A stretch of DNA of 64,000 nt, taken from contig BNXY01000008.1 of NCBI GenBank assembly GCA_025999935.1, positions 1 to 64,000 on the forward strand, written 5' to 3'. A model generated the notes under the pieces. That model had not been told where the DNA came from, did no database searches, and worked only from the letters and a program-made list of their open reading frames with translations. This document shows positions 1-9,030 of this stretch, piece by piece (positions within the stretch are counted from its first letter, which is position 1; each line of letters begins with the position of its first letter). A program made the translations under genes and the position numbers. The DNA is from Bacteroidia bacterium (GTDB taxonomy: Bacteria; Bacteroidota; Bacteroidia; Bacteroidales; Azobacteroidaceae).

Positions 1-1
1 A

Positions 2-793
2 TTTGAACTACTCCCTGTAACGGAAGAGTTTTTGAATTTCTACGAATTTCAATTGGCGGAAGGCGATTTTTTGAAAGAAGCGGATGCGAATGAATATGTT
101 CTTATCAACGAAACGACTGCAAAAGTTTTGGGTTGGAAAGAGCCGTTAGGAAAATCATTGACTTACAATAAACAAAATTATTTGGTGAAAGGCGTATTGA
201 AAGATTTCTATTTCGCTTCGCCCACTACCCCATCCCAACCGATGATATTCTACTATTTTAAAAGAAATTTCGGATATGTCCTTTTCAAATATCAGGAAGG
301 AACTTGGAAGACGTGCCTGGAAAAAATAGAGCAATTGTATCCGAATGAAGGTTTTACTTTTTACAATGAAGAAGAAGTCTATGATGAATTTATCCAATCG
401 GAAAACACCTTGCTGAAAATTTTGAGTTTTGTGTCCATAGTCTGCATAATTATTTCCGTATTCGGCTTTTTCTCACTAATTTCCCTGTCCTGCGAAGAAA
501 AAAGAAAGGAAATAGCCATCCGAAAAATAAATGGAGCCACGATGTGGAACATTCTTGCCATGTATTTCAAAACCTATTTTTCGTTGCTGGTTATAGGTTC
601 GCTGATTGCATTTCCAATAGGGTATTATATTATGAGACAATGGATTGAAAAATATATCAAACAAACGGATATTAGCGCTTGGATTTATTTGTCAATTATT
701 TGTACAATGTCAGCCGTCATTATCCTTTGCGTAGGTTGGCGGGTGTATAAGGCGAGTGTGGAGAATCCGGCGGAAGTAATAAAAACAGAATAA
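2..793 (+). CDS. ABC exporter permease, MacB/FtsX type, C-terminal part (5' end outside window)
   Basis: The frame is open from base 2, so the gene begins upstream of the window; the in-frame TTG at 32 is only an internal codon. The visible part holds the end of a MacB-type periplasmic domain and then the FtsX domain: three hydrophobic segments and the family's typical cytoplasmic loop motif KEIAIRKINGA just after the first of them. Such permeases work with a LolD/MacB-like ATPase in export or lipoprotein-linked transport across the inner membrane. The matching ATPase gene follows 42 bp downstream on the same strand. The substrate cannot be told from sequence. Confidence 0.85.
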   Translation, partial: FELLPVTEEFLNFYEFQLAEGDFLKEADANEYVLINETTAKVLGWKEPLGKSLTYNKQNYLVKGVLKDFYFASPTTPSQPMIFYYFKRNFGYVLFKYQEGTWKTCLEKIEQLYPNEGFTFYNEEEVYDEFIQSENTLLKILSFVSIVCIIISVFGFFSLISLSCEEKRKEIAIRKINGATMWNILAMYFKTYFSLLVIGSLIAFPIGYYIMRQWIEKYIKQTDISAWIYLSIICTMSAVIILCVGWRVYKASVENPAEVIKTE

Positions 794-835
794 AAAATTA
801 TAGTATAGTATTAACATTTTAAATTAGAAATTATT

Positions 836-1513
836 ATGATGATTAGAACAGAAAATTTAAAGAAAGTATTTCGTACCGACGAAGTAGAAACGCACGCATT
901 GAGCGGTGTAAGTATTGAGATTAATGAAGGCGAATTTGTCGCCGTGATGGGACCTTCGGGTTGTGGTAAATCTACCTTGCTGAACATCTTGGGATTGCTG
1001 GACAATCTTTCGGAAGGCAAGTATTATCTGAATGAAACGGATGTCAGCCTGTTCAGCGAATCGGAACGCACCAAGCTGCGTAAGGGCGTCATCGGTTTTG
1101 TATTCCAGAGTTTTAACCTGATTGACGAGTTGAATGTGTACGAAAACATCGAACTGCCCTTGTTGTACATGGGCATCCCGTCGTCGGAACGAAAAACGCG
1201 GGTGAATGTAGCGATGGAAAGAATGCAAATCACGCACCGTTCCAAGCACTTCCCGCAACAACTTTCCGGCGGTCAGCAACAGCGCGTCGCCATCGCCCGC
1301 GCCGTGGTAGCCGGTCCGAAACTGATTCTCGCCGACGAGCCAACGGGTAACTTGGATTCTAAAAACGGCCTCGAAGTAATGAATTTGCTCACCGAACTGA
1401 ACAAAGAGGGCACCACTATCGTCATGGTAACGCACAGCCAACACGACGCCGGTTTTGCAGGAAGAATCATCAGCCTGTTCGATGGGCAATTGGTGACGGA
1501 GACGACGTTGTAA
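836..1513 (+). CDS. ABC transporter ATP-binding protein, LolD/MacB family
   Basis: A 225-residue ATPase of the usual size for this family. Walker A is GPSGCGKST (about residues 39-47), the signature motif is LSGGQQQR (about 143-150), and Walker B runs into LILADEPTGNLDS (from about 161). It should power the FtsX-type permease encoded directly upstream, giving a MacB/LolCDE-like complex in the inner membrane. Two ATG codons stand in tandem at 836 and 839, and either could be used. The gene is probably cotranscribed with the permease, since only 42 bp separate them. After the stop comes a GC-rich hairpin at 1526-1549. Confidence 0.93.
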   Translation: MMIRTENLKKVFRTDEVETHALSGVSIEINEGEFVAVMGPSGCGKSTLLNILGLLDNLSEGKYYLNETDVSLFSESERTKLRKGVIGFVFQSFNLIDELNVYENIELPLLYMGIPSSERKTRVNVAMERMQITHRSKHFPQQLSGGQQQRVAIARAVVAGPKLILADEPTGNLDSKNGLEVMNLLTELNKEGTTIVMVTHSQHDAGFAGRIISLFDGQLVTETTL

Positions 1514-1525
1514 ACCGTATCCGTA

Positions 1526-1549
1526 GGGGCGAACCTGCGTGTTCGCCCC
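1526..1549. terminator. GC-rich hairpin after the ABC operon
   Basis: The 9-nt arms ggggcgaac and gttcgcccc pair perfectly around a 6-nt loop. It lies 13 bp after the ATPase stop codon. No clean T-run follows, so it may be a dispersed intergenic palindrome and not a true terminator. Confidence 0.45.
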
Positions 1550-1611
1550 CTTGACAAATTAATATTTAGCCGGTAAAATTGTTTTATTGAGAGAAATGTA
1601 ATATCTTTGTA

Positions 1612-1619
1612 ATGTGAAA
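1612..1619 (+). promoter_or_regulatory. Bacteroidota-type promoter -7 element (TATCTTTG)
   Basis: TATCTTTG fits the TAnnTTTG consensus. A TTG lies at 1587-1589, 22 bp upstream. It would drive the DUF4160-like fragment starting at 1634. Confidence 0.5.
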
Positions 1620-1633
1620 TAAAAAAAATAGCT

Positions 1634-1795
1634 ATGCCCTTCATTTCAATGTTTTATGGAATTATTATTTTGATGTATTTCAAAGACAACAGACAACATC
1701 ATTCGCCTCATCATGTAAAGTATCAAGGCGACGAAGCTGACCTTTGCCCGGATAAATTGTATTTAGATAGTGAACCTGTTGTTTATCAGCCTTAG
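1634..1795 (+). pseudogene. DUF4160-like fragment
   Basis: A 53-codon frame whose first half reads like the start of DUF4160 proteins (MPFISMFYGIIILMYF, then a His-rich HHSPHHVKY stretch). DUF4160 proteins are usually about 80-90 residues and often act next to a DUF2442 partner. Here the second half does not match the family and ends early, and no DUF2442 gene follows. I read it as a truncated remnant with its own promoter. An alternative is a short functional variant. It ends only 20 bp before the lactonase start. Confidence 0.45.
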
Positions 1796-1815
1796 TATAA
1801 GTAATCCTCACATGC

Positions 1816-2952
1816 ATGAAAAAAACAATATCCTTTTTATTTAGCGCTTTGGCATTTTTCGCTTGCACATCAACAGCAAGCGCACCGGATGCAAAGGGCG
1901 CTCGCCTTTACTTGTTGGTCGGCGCTTATTCCGACGGAACCACTTCCGGTATTTCCGTGTATGATTTCAACACCCTGACCGGCGATTTTGAATATTTAAA
2001 CGATATCAAAGGCGTTATAAATCCGTCTTATCTGGTGGTTTCGCCCGATGAACAATTCATTTATTCGGTCAACGAAACTTCGGATGGCGCCGTAAGCGCT
2101 TTCCGGTTCGATAAACCATCGGCCGCTTTCCGTTTTTTGAACACGCAACCGACCCTTGGCGCCGATCCCTGTTTTATCCATATCAATAAAGAGAAAACAT
2201 TTATCGTAACGGCCAATTACAGCGGCGGAAGTCTTTCTGTTTTCCCTTTGAATGAAGACGGAACGATAAAACCAATCGCACAATCCATCCGGATGAATGT
2301 CGCTGCGGAAGAAGTTAAATCGCCGGTTTCGCACATCCACACAGTTGCATTTTCTCCGGATGAAACCTGGTTGTTGGCTACCGATTTAGGAAAAGATAAG
2401 ATTTATAAATTCAACATTCAACCTGGCGCAAGCGAAACTTTTCTGATTCAGGATAAAGCAAAAACAACGGATTTGGAACCGGGTTCCGGTCCTCGACACC
2501 TGGCGTTTCACCCGAATGGGAAATACATTTACAGTATCAACGAATTAGCCGGAACCGTCGCCGCTTTTGAACAAGTCAACGGCCAACTTTCCGCTATCCA
2601 ATACATTGCCTCCGACACGACTTCCGGTACAAGGAAAAAAGGCAGCGCCGACATTCACATCAGCGCCGACGGCAAATTCCTTTATGCATCCAATCGCTTG
2701 AAAGCCGACGGAATCGCTATTTTTTCAATTAATCCCGAAAATGGCAAATTGACAAGCGCCGGCTATCAGAAAACCGGCATCCATCCGCGGAATTTCATCC
2801 TTTCTCCCAACGGCAAATTTCTTTTGTGCGCCAACCGCGACAGCAACAACATCCAAGTGTTTGCCGTAAATCCCGAAACCGGTTTATTGCAGGACACAGG
2901 AAAAATCATTCAGACAAACAAACCGGTTTGCCTGAAATGGGTCGGAAAATAA
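1816..2952 (+). CDS. Lipoprotein lactonase, 6-phosphogluconolactonase-like seven-bladed propeller
   Basis: A 378-residue protein of the lactonase/YbhE beta-propeller family (PF10282). The N-terminus is a lipoprotein signal with lipobox FFAC (Cys 17), so the protein sits in the periplasm or on the outer membrane. The propeller repeats are visible as recurring blocks such as VVSPDEQFIYSVNE, AFSPDETWLLATDLG, AFHPNGKYIYSINE and ILSPNGKFLLCANRD. Cytoplasmic members hydrolyse 6-phosphogluconolactone; this exported one more likely acts on a sugar lactone made outside the inner membrane. It precedes the susC/susD pair and may serve the same substrate. A decayed copy of its last 25 codons lies at 11654-11730. 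Confidence 0.88.
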   Translation: MKKTISFLFSALAFFACTSTASAPDAKGARLYLLVGAYSDGTTSGISVYDFNTLTGDFEYLNDIKGVINPSYLVVSPDEQFIYSVNETSDGAVSAFRFDKPSAAFRFLNTQPTLGADPCFIHINKEKTFIVTANYSGGSLSVFPLNEDGTIKPIAQSIRMNVAAEEVKSPVSHIHTVAFSPDETWLLATDLGKDKIYKFNIQPGASETFLIQDKAKTTDLEPGSGPRHLAFHPNGKYIYSINELAGTVAAFEQVNGQLSAIQYIASDTTSGTRKKGSADIHISADGKFLYASNRLKADGIAIFSINPENGKLTSAGYQKTGIHPRNFILSPNGKFLLCANRDSNNIQVFAVNPETGLLQDTGKIIQTNKPVCLKWVGK

Positions 2953-2976
2953 ACTCAATATTCAACCCCACTGCTA

Positions 2977-3010
2977 AGCCTGTATTTTGAAATTTATCAA
3001 AATACAGGCT
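2977..3010 (+). terminator. Strong hairpin terminator after the lactonase gene
   Basis: Perfect 14-bp arms (agcctgtattttga and its complement) surround a 6-nt loop. It lies 24 bp after the lactonase stop and separates the gene from susC 1. Confidence 0.65.
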
Positions 3011-3090
3011 AAATTGTTATTATTTTGCGAATTATGGGGTGTTTTTCTGTTGAAATGATGGTTATTTTAATGAAATTTAAATAAAAATAG

Positions 3091-3121
3091 TTTGTTTGTT
3101 AATATTTTTTACATATCTTTG
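3091..3121 (+). promoter_or_regulatory. Promoter of susC 1
   Basis: TTTG at 3091-3094, a 19-bp spacer and TATCTTTG at 3114-3121 match the Bacteroidota -33/-7 consensus. The start codon is 57 bp downstream, leaving a leader of about 50 nt. Confidence 0.7.
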
Positions 3122-3177
3122 TTTTTAATTTAGACCAAATTACTATTTTATTATTCAAATTTTAAAAAATTTAATGT

Positions 3178-6132
3178 ATGAAGAAAACAGCAATTCTATT
3201 ATTTTACTTGTTATTTGGCTTCGGATTGGTTTCTGCTCAAACTACTAAGGTAACTGGAACTGTTACTTATGCGGATGACGGAGAACCGGTCATTGGAGCG
3301 TCCGTATTTGTAAAAGGCACAAGTGTTGCGGCCATTACGGGTCTTGATGGTACATTTACGCTGGATGTACCGAGTGGTGTAACTACGCTTTCTATTACGT
3401 TTTTGGGAATGATTCCCCAAGAAGTAGCAGTTGCGCCGGTAATAAATGTACAGTTGAAAGAAGACTCCCAAAATCTGGATGAAGTAGTCGTTGTGGGTTA
3501 CGGCACACAGCGCAGGGAGAGTTTGACCGGATCTTTACAAACCTTGAAGAACGATAAACTTAGAACCTCCAGTACGCCTTCTGTGGAAAACCTCTTGTCG
3601 GGCAAAGCGCCGGGCGTGTATGTCGCTCCGGGTAACGGACAACCGGGTTCTCGCGGAAATATTGTCATCCGCGGTAAATCGTCTATCAATGGTACGGTCG
3701 ATCCATTGTGGGTTGTTGACGGTGTAATCGTTGGAACTTCTTCCAGTTATGCCCTCAATCCAAGCGATATCGAAACGATGAGTATTTTGAAAGATGCCGC
3801 ATCAACCGCTATTTATGGTTCGCAAGGTGCGAACGGTGTTATTGTAGTTACCACAAAAAATGCACAAACAGATAAATTTGTCGTGAATGCTTCTGTTAAT
3901 TACGGTATCAGTAATTTGGACAATGGCAATCTGGAAGTAATGAACGGTGCAGAACTTTACGATTATTGGAAATCATTCGCTAATCAAGACGCTATTGTTT
4001 TCCCTCGTTGGAACGAACAATTGCGCAACGAGAATTACAGTTGGTGGGATTTGGCTACGCAAACCGGTACAACACAAGATTATAACGTATCTATCTCCGG
4101 TGGCGGCGAAAAGGTTAAATCTTATTTTTCTTTGGGTTATTATGATGAAGATGGCGCCGTTCGCGGTTACAACTTCAAACGTTACAGTATGCGTTATCGC
4201 ACGGAATTTAAACCCGTTAGTTGGTTGTCTATCAAACCCAGCGTATCCGGTTCCCGTCGCGATGTGGATAATCGTCAATATTCCACCACAGCGATGTATA
4301 GCAATTTGCCTTGGGATAATCCTTATTTGGCCGACGGCACTCCTACACCGCATCGTTCATCTACTTGGGTAAACAGTAACAGCACCAATTATTTGTACGA
4401 TTTACAATTCAATTATTCCAATAATACCCGCTACTCGTTGACAGGAAACATTGACTTCGATATTCGTTTCAAACCTTGGTTGACTTTCTCGTCTGTCAAC
4501 AATCTTATTTGGGATAATTATGCCTCCAGCGACTATACCGACCCTCGTTCCGAAGGTGGTAAAAGTGAAAACGGCGCTATCACCGAATTTGATGCAAAAA
4601 CGATTCGCCAATATACCAACCAAATTCTTCGTTTCAACAAATCCTTTGGCGCTCACTCGGTAACTGCTTTAGCTGCTTATGAGTATCGGGATTATAAATA
4701 TAAAAATTTAGACATCATCGGTACGGGTATCGCACCGGGTTTTAACGTGTTGGATGTAACGGCTAAACCTTCAAAAACGAAAGGTTACGTGAATGAATCA
4801 GCAGTTCAATCTGTTTTGTTCAATGCCAACTATGCTTATGACAGCAAATACTTGGCGCAGTTTTCTGCTCGTAGAGACGGCGCTTCCAACTTGGGTAGTA
4901 ATGCCAAATATGGTAATTTCTTCTCTATCAGCGGCGGCTGGGTTATCAATAGGGAAACATTCTTCAAAGCGAATTGGGTAGATTTATTGAAACTTCGCGC
5001 CGCTTATGGTTCGGTAGGTAACTTGCCCACTTCTTTGTATCCGCAATACGACTTATATTCGGTATCCGCAAGTTATGACGGCATACCGGGCGCCTTGATT
5101 TCCCAAATCGGAAATAAAGACTTGACTTGGGAAAAAACTTATACTTTAGGCATAGGCGTGGATTTCAGTTTCTTAAATCGCTATCGCATTAGTTTGGATT
5201 ATTACGATAAATACACGGATAACATCTTGTTTAGAGTTCCGGTTTCCGGAATCACGGGTGTGACGAGCATTTGGCAAAATATCGGAGAAATGCAAAACAA
5301 AGGATTGGAAATTCTCTTGGGCGCCGACGTGGTTAAAAGCAAGGATTGGAACTGGACCGTTGATTTCAACTTTGGCGCTAATACCAATAAGGTAGAAAAA
5401 TTGTATAAAAATCAAGAACAATTGATTGTTGGCGACGGCAGTAATATTGCCGGTTCCGCTTCAAAATTATTGAAACCGGGATACGACGTGGATACTTGGT
5501 ATCTTCCCGAATGGGCAGGCGTGAATCCGGAAGACGGCACCCCGCAATGGTATAAAACCGATGAAAATGGCAAACGTGTGGTTACGGGTAAATATGCTGA
5601 AGCAAACCAAGTAGATAATGGCGCTTATACCCCTGATTTCTTCGGCGGATTTTCTACAAATTTGGCTTGGAAACAATTTGACTTAAATGCGGTATTCGGT
5701 TATTCGGTAGGTGGAAAAATCTACAACTATTCCCGTCAGGAATACGATTCGGATGGCGCTTATGTTGACCGTAACCAGATGAAACCGATGGAAGGTTGGT
5801 CTCGTTGGGAAAAACCGGGCGATATTGCAACGCATCCCAAAGCGTCTTACAACAACAAATCTCTTTCACAATCAGTTTCTTCCCGTTATTTGGAAGATGG
5901 CAGCTATTTGAAACTGCGCAGCTTATCGGTGGGTTACAATATCCCGTTACCTCAATGGCAAATACAGAATGTTCGCTTGTCGTTTACCGCAGAGAACGTA
6001 TTTACTATCACAGACTACTCAGGAGTGGATCCGGAAATTCCGGTTAGAGACGGCGCCATTACAGGGGTAACCGGCACAAACAATTATCCGATCACACGTA
6101 AGTATATGTTTGGTATCAATTTCACATTTTAA
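3178..6132 (+). CDS. SusC-like TonB-dependent outer membrane transporter (pair 1)
   Basis: A 984-residue SusC-family protein. It has a signal peptide ending at VSAQ (about residue 21), a carboxypeptidase-regulatory-like domain (about 25-100), a TonB-box-like stretch LDEVVVVGYG, a plug domain (about 115-225, with GANGVIVVTTK) and a 22-strand-type barrel to the C-terminal Phe. The STN domain that contacts anti-sigma factors is absent. With the SusD partner 14 bp downstream it imports an oligosaccharide or other large nutrient across the outer membrane, powered by TonB. No glycoside hydrolase or HTCS/ECF regulator adjoins it, so the ligand is unknown; the upstream lactonase is the only hint. Confidence 0.95.
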   Translation: MKKTAILLFYLLFGFGLVSAQTTKVTGTVTYADDGEPVIGASVFVKGTSVAAITGLDGTFTLDVPSGVTTLSITFLGMIPQEVAVAPVINVQLKEDSQNLDEVVVVGYGTQRRESLTGSLQTLKNDKLRTSSTPSVENLLSGKAPGVYVAPGNGQPGSRGNIVIRGKSSINGTVDPLWVVDGVIVGTSSSYALNPSDIETMSILKDAASTAIYGSQGANGVIVVTTKNAQTDKFVVNASVNYGISNLDNGNLEVMNGAELYDYWKSFANQDAIVFPRWNEQLRNENYSWWDLATQTGTTQDYNVSISGGGEKVKSYFSLGYYDEDGAVRGYNFKRYSMRYRTEFKPVSWLSIKPSVSGSRRDVDNRQYSTTAMYSNLPWDNPYLADGTPTPHRSSTWVNSNSTNYLYDLQFNYSNNTRYSLTGNIDFDIRFKPWLTFSSVNNLIWDNYASSDYTDPRSEGGKSENGAITEFDAKTIRQYTNQILRFNKSFGAHSVTALAAYEYRDYKYKNLDIIGTGIAPGFNVLDVTAKPSKTKGYVNESAVQSVLFNANYAYDSKYLAQFSARRDGASNLGSNAKYGNFFSISGGWVINRETFFKANWVDLLKLRAAYGSVGNLPTSLYPQYDLYSVSASYDGIPGALISQIGNKDLTWEKTYTLGIGVDFSFLNRYRISLDYYDKYTDNILFRVPVSGITGVTSIWQNIGEMQNKGLEILLGADVVKSKDWNWTVDFNFGANTNKVEKLYKNQEQLIVGDGSNIAGSASKLLKPGYDVDTWYLPEWAGVNPEDGTPQWYKTDENGKRVVTGKYAEANQVDNGAYTPDFFGGFSTNLAWKQFDLNAVFGYSVGGKIYNYSRQEYDSDGAYVDRNQMKPMEGWSRWEKPGDIATHPKASYNNKSLSQSVSSRYLEDGSYLKLRSLSVGYNIPLPQWQIQNVRLSFTAENVFTITDYSGVDPEIPVRDGAITGVTGTNNYPITRKYMFGINFTF

Positions 6133-6146
6133 TAGACTCACACAAT

Positions 6147-7901
6147 ATGAAAAAAATAATATTAACAATTGTAGCCGCAGCCTGTTTATTTACAGCCTGC
6201 GATATAGATAGATTTCCTTCTACTTCTATGTCTGCAGAAGAAATTACCAAAGACCCGAATGCTTCTTTGGATGCGCTTCTGAGAGGTAGTTATGCACAAA
6301 TGAAAACTTGGTCGGATGTGATGCACCGTTGCGGAGAATACGCCGGCGACAACATTATGATACGCGGTAGTTCGACCGATGCATTCTACCAATTTATTTC
6401 CTATTCACGGACTCCGAGCAATGGGCGTCTGCAAAGTTTTTGGGATGCAAGTTACAAGGCCATCGCTCAAACTTCCAATATCGTGAAAATGGTAGATGAA
6501 GGCCAAAGCGCCGAAATTGATAATAAATTGGGCGAATGTTACTTCCTGCGCGGCTTGATGTATTTTTACCTCTGTCGCGCTTACGGTCGTCCTTACTATC
6601 AAAGTCCGGAAACGAATTTGGGAGTGCCCATCGTGAACGGTACGCCGGACGATATGTTCAACCTCTCTTTGCCCGACCGCGCTACCGTAAAAGAAACTTA
6701 CGCACAGGCGATTAGCGATATGGAAAAAGCAGCATCTTTGATGACGATCAACAATGGCCCCATAGCCGCCTCCAAAGAAGCCGCTTGGGCGATACTTTCT
6801 CGTATCTATTTATATATGAGTGGTACGTGGGATAGTCCCAATGCGGAATATGCCCGTAAATCCATTGAATATGCCGATTTGGTAATCAATTCCGGCGCTT
6901 ATAGCCTTCTAAGCCGTGCTGACTTTATGAAGACCAACACCATTGTTCCGGAAGACAATGAAGAATCTATCTTTGTCGTGAAACGGGTGGCATCCGAATA
7001 TAGCGGTTACGACCATTATTACAATTTCAGCGGAATGTATGCCGTGATTGGCGGAATGGGCTGGGGAGAAATGTACGCCAGCGCCAAATACTTGGATTTG
7101 TTGAACGAAACAGGACGGAACGACTGGTACAAAGGCAAAATCGTAGATGCCCGCGCTAAATTTATCGAACCGACTTATGCAACAACCGGCGAACATACGG
7201 TTTTCCGTTTTATCAAAAATGTGTATGATGCGGCAGGCAACCAAACCAATTTCAATTATGTACAAGCCGATGTGACGGTTGACGGCGATAAAGCTTCTTG
7301 TAAAGAAACGGTCAATGGCGTTACAACCACCTATCAATTAAAGCCGGTAGATATTGAACAAGGTATTTGGTCGATTGACTACAGAGACATCAAGGCGGAC
7401 GGTTCACTTATCAAAGAAGTAACCTATCAGGGCGTTATCGATCAATACATCAACTTGAACCGCGTATATCCGCAGTTCTATATTGTGAAATGCTCACGTG
7501 AAGGAGAGGATTCTCACTTGCACTCTCCGGTAATTTCTCGTTTGGCGGAGATATATCTCAACAAAGCGGAGTCGGCAGCCAAAGTAGGCGACTATGCTAC
7601 GGCTCTGGCAGCTTTGAACATCGTTCGCGAACGTTCATTGCCCGGCAAAGGCTATGCTACACTAACTGCAGCCAACGCTGAACAGCTGATTGAAAAAGAA
7701 CGCACCTTGGAATTGGCGTATCAAGCAGAACGCAGTTATGACGTATATCGCAACGGTCGCGCCTTGACTCGTCTTTACCCGGGCCCGCATAACGCCATGG
7801 AAGCCGTACAACCGGCGGATTACCGCGTGGTGTATTACATTCCGCAGAATGCCATCAATTCTTATCCGGGAACGCTAACGCAAAATCCGACATCCAATTA
7901 A
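6147..7901 (+). CDS. SusD-like surface lipoprotein (pair 1)
   Basis: A 584-residue RagB/SusD protein with lipobox FTAC (Cys 19), so it is lipidated and covers the SusC barrel outside the cell. Helical TPR-like segments are visible, for example around LGECYFLRGLMYFYLCRAYG (about 133-152) and the C-terminal block with YLNKAESAAK and ERTLELAYQAERSYDVYRNG. It starts 14 bp after susC 1 and is clearly in its operon. The last 69 codons plus the terminator are duplicated with 3 mismatches in 269 bp at 10645-10913, a feature described separately. Confidence 0.95.
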   Translation: MKKIILTIVAAACLFTACDIDRFPSTSMSAEEITKDPNASLDALLRGSYAQMKTWSDVMHRCGEYAGDNIMIRGSSTDAFYQFISYSRTPSNGRLQSFWDASYKAIAQTSNIVKMVDEGQSAEIDNKLGECYFLRGLMYFYLCRAYGRPYYQSPETNLGVPIVNGTPDDMFNLSLPDRATVKETYAQAISDMEKAASLMTINNGPIAASKEAAWAILSRIYLYMSGTWDSPNAEYARKSIEYADLVINSGAYSLLSRADFMKTNTIVPEDNEESIFVVKRVASEYSGYDHYYNFSGMYAVIGGMGWGEMYASAKYLDLLNETGRNDWYKGKIVDARAKFIEPTYATTGEHTVFRFIKNVYDAAGNQTNFNYVQADVTVDGDKASCKETVNGVTTTYQLKPVDIEQGIWSIDYRDIKADGSLIKEVTYQGVIDQYINLNRVYPQFYIVKCSREGEDSHLHSPVISRLAEIYLNKAESAAKVGDYATALAALNIVRERSLPGKGYATLTAANAEQLIEKERTLELAYQAERSYDVYRNGRALTRLYPGPHNAMEAVQPADYRVVYYIPQNAINSYPGTLTQNPTSN

Positions 7902-7924
7902 GTTTGATTAGCGCTATAAATAAG

Positions 7925-7962
7925 AATCCCGGAAGAAATAAGTTTCTTTCGGGATTTTTTAT
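7925..7962 (+). terminator. Terminator of the susCD 1 operon
   Basis: The arms aatcccg-gaagaaa and tttctttcgggatt pair and are followed by a T-run (7955-7960). It lies 24 bp after the susD stop and abuts the stop of the convergent gene at 7964, so it may serve both strands. The same hairpin recurs at 10875-10912 as part of the duplication. Confidence 0.8.
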
Positions 7963-7963
7963 T

Positions 7964-8506
7964 TTAATGAACTCGCGTAAGCATCTTCTTGTAAAGATTC
8001 CACATTTTTGGACTATTGATAGGCGAACCTACCAACAGTACTTTATTATTTTTATCTAATAGGAAAGTGCGAAAAGGTTTGGGAGGAAAATGATTTAATT
8101 GGTCAAATAGATTTTGTCTGTCATATATTATAGGATAATTAAATTCATAATCGGCAAGGGCTTGTTCAAAAAAATCATAATCAGACGAACAAACAACAAA
8201 TAACAAACCAATGTGTGGTTGTACCTCAAAACAAGAATCCATTAATAGTTTCCAAGAATATAAATCAAGCTGGCATCCTGTACAACCAATAGAATCTACA
8301 TAAGTTAAAATCTTATAAGGTCTGTCCCATAAATCGGAACAGATTGTATCCTGTCCCAATATTTTATAGTGAATGGTATCGGGAATCATCATTTCTTTAC
8401 CAGTCCATGCTCTGATAATTTGCTCATTGGCATTTGGTTTCTTGTTGCATGAACCGATAAATAATAGCAAAAAAGATAAAAACAAGATGCATTTTGTTGA
8501 TTTCAT
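7964..8506 (-). CDS. Thioredoxin-like lipoprotein of a BF3164-type operon
   Basis: A 180-residue lipoprotein (lipobox IGSC, Cys 20). The middle reads as a thioredoxin fold: a strand ending in YVDSIGCTGCQLDLYSWK, where the two Cys are spaced C-x-x-C, followed later by a conserved-looking cis-Pro region near PPKPFRTFLLD. Such proteins sit beside BF3164-type propeller lipoproteins in Bacteroidales. The gene is the last of a minus-strand operon, 9 bp after its upstream neighbour. It may reduce or carry disulfides on a secreted Cys-rich peptide, which would fit the NVEALA gene at the operon head; that link is inference. Confidence 0.7.
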   Translation of the reverse strand: MKSTKCILFLSFLLLFIGSCNKKPNANEQIIRAWTGKEMMIPDTIHYKILGQDTICSDLWDRPYKILTYVDSIGCTGCQLDLYSWKLLMDSCFEVQPHIGLLFVVCSSDYDFFEQALADYEFNYPIIYDRQNLFDQLNHFPPKPFRTFLLDKNNKVLLVGSPINSPKMWNLYKKMLTRVH

Positions 8507-8515
8507 GTCAATTAT

Positions 8516-9019
8516 CTATTTGCTTGTAATTATTATTTTATTTTTTTCCCATGGTAGTTTAGCGTTTCTTATTTCCATATTTGTTTCATCTTTATCCATA
8601 TTTCCTACATCATCCCATTCTTCCCGAACTACCAATTGACCATCAAATATTATTTCTGTTTTGTCTATGTTTTCTTTGCCTATTTCTTTCTCTGAATTGT
8701 ATTTGTTTGGTAACAAAACAATTTTTTTGACAGCACCTTCATGAACCTTGACAATACGCCATGCATATCCTCTTTTTTTCAGTAAGAGTTTTGTCCCCGG
8801 TTTTGCAGTATATTGAAATTCCCCTGAACTGTTGGATTGAATCTGAGTAGTATCATTCTGATAAATAACAGCTATTCGTACATCTTTTAAAGGTTTATGT
8901 GTAATGCTGTCCCAAATGACCGCTTTTTGCCAAGTAGTATTGTGTTGCTGTGAAAATGCCGGATAAATATTTGATAAAGCAACACAAAAAATGGAACTGA
9001 TGATTAAATAATATCTCAT
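8516..9019 (-). CDS. Secreted protein with carboxypeptidase-regulatory-like domain
   Basis: A 167-residue protein with a signal peptide ending at PAFSQQ (about residue 23). Residues 30-100 look like a CarboxypepD_reg-type beta-sandwich (KAVIWDSITHKPLKDVRIAVIY, then a SSGEFQYTAKPGTKLLLKKRGY stretch), a fold used for contacts between outer-membrane proteins. The C-terminal 60 residues are charged and not recognised. It lies between the thioredoxin-like and propeller genes with gaps of 9 and 11 bp, so all three are one transcript. Confidence 0.6.
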   Translation of the reverse strand: MRYYLIISSIFCVALSNIYPAFSQQHNTTWQKAVIWDSITHKPLKDVRIAVIYQNDTTQIQSNSSGEFQYTAKPGTKLLLKKRGYAWRIVKVHEGAVKKIVLLPNKYNSEKEIGKENIDKTEIIFDGQLVVREEWDDVGNMDKDETNMEIRNAKLPWEKNKIIITSK

Positions 9020-9030
9020 GGTTGATCCAA

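Noticed and set aside
857..1489. Long open frame on the minus strand opposite the ABC ATPase
   Set aside because: It is the mirror of a gene with clear Walker motifs, has no family features and no promoter or ribosome-binding site.
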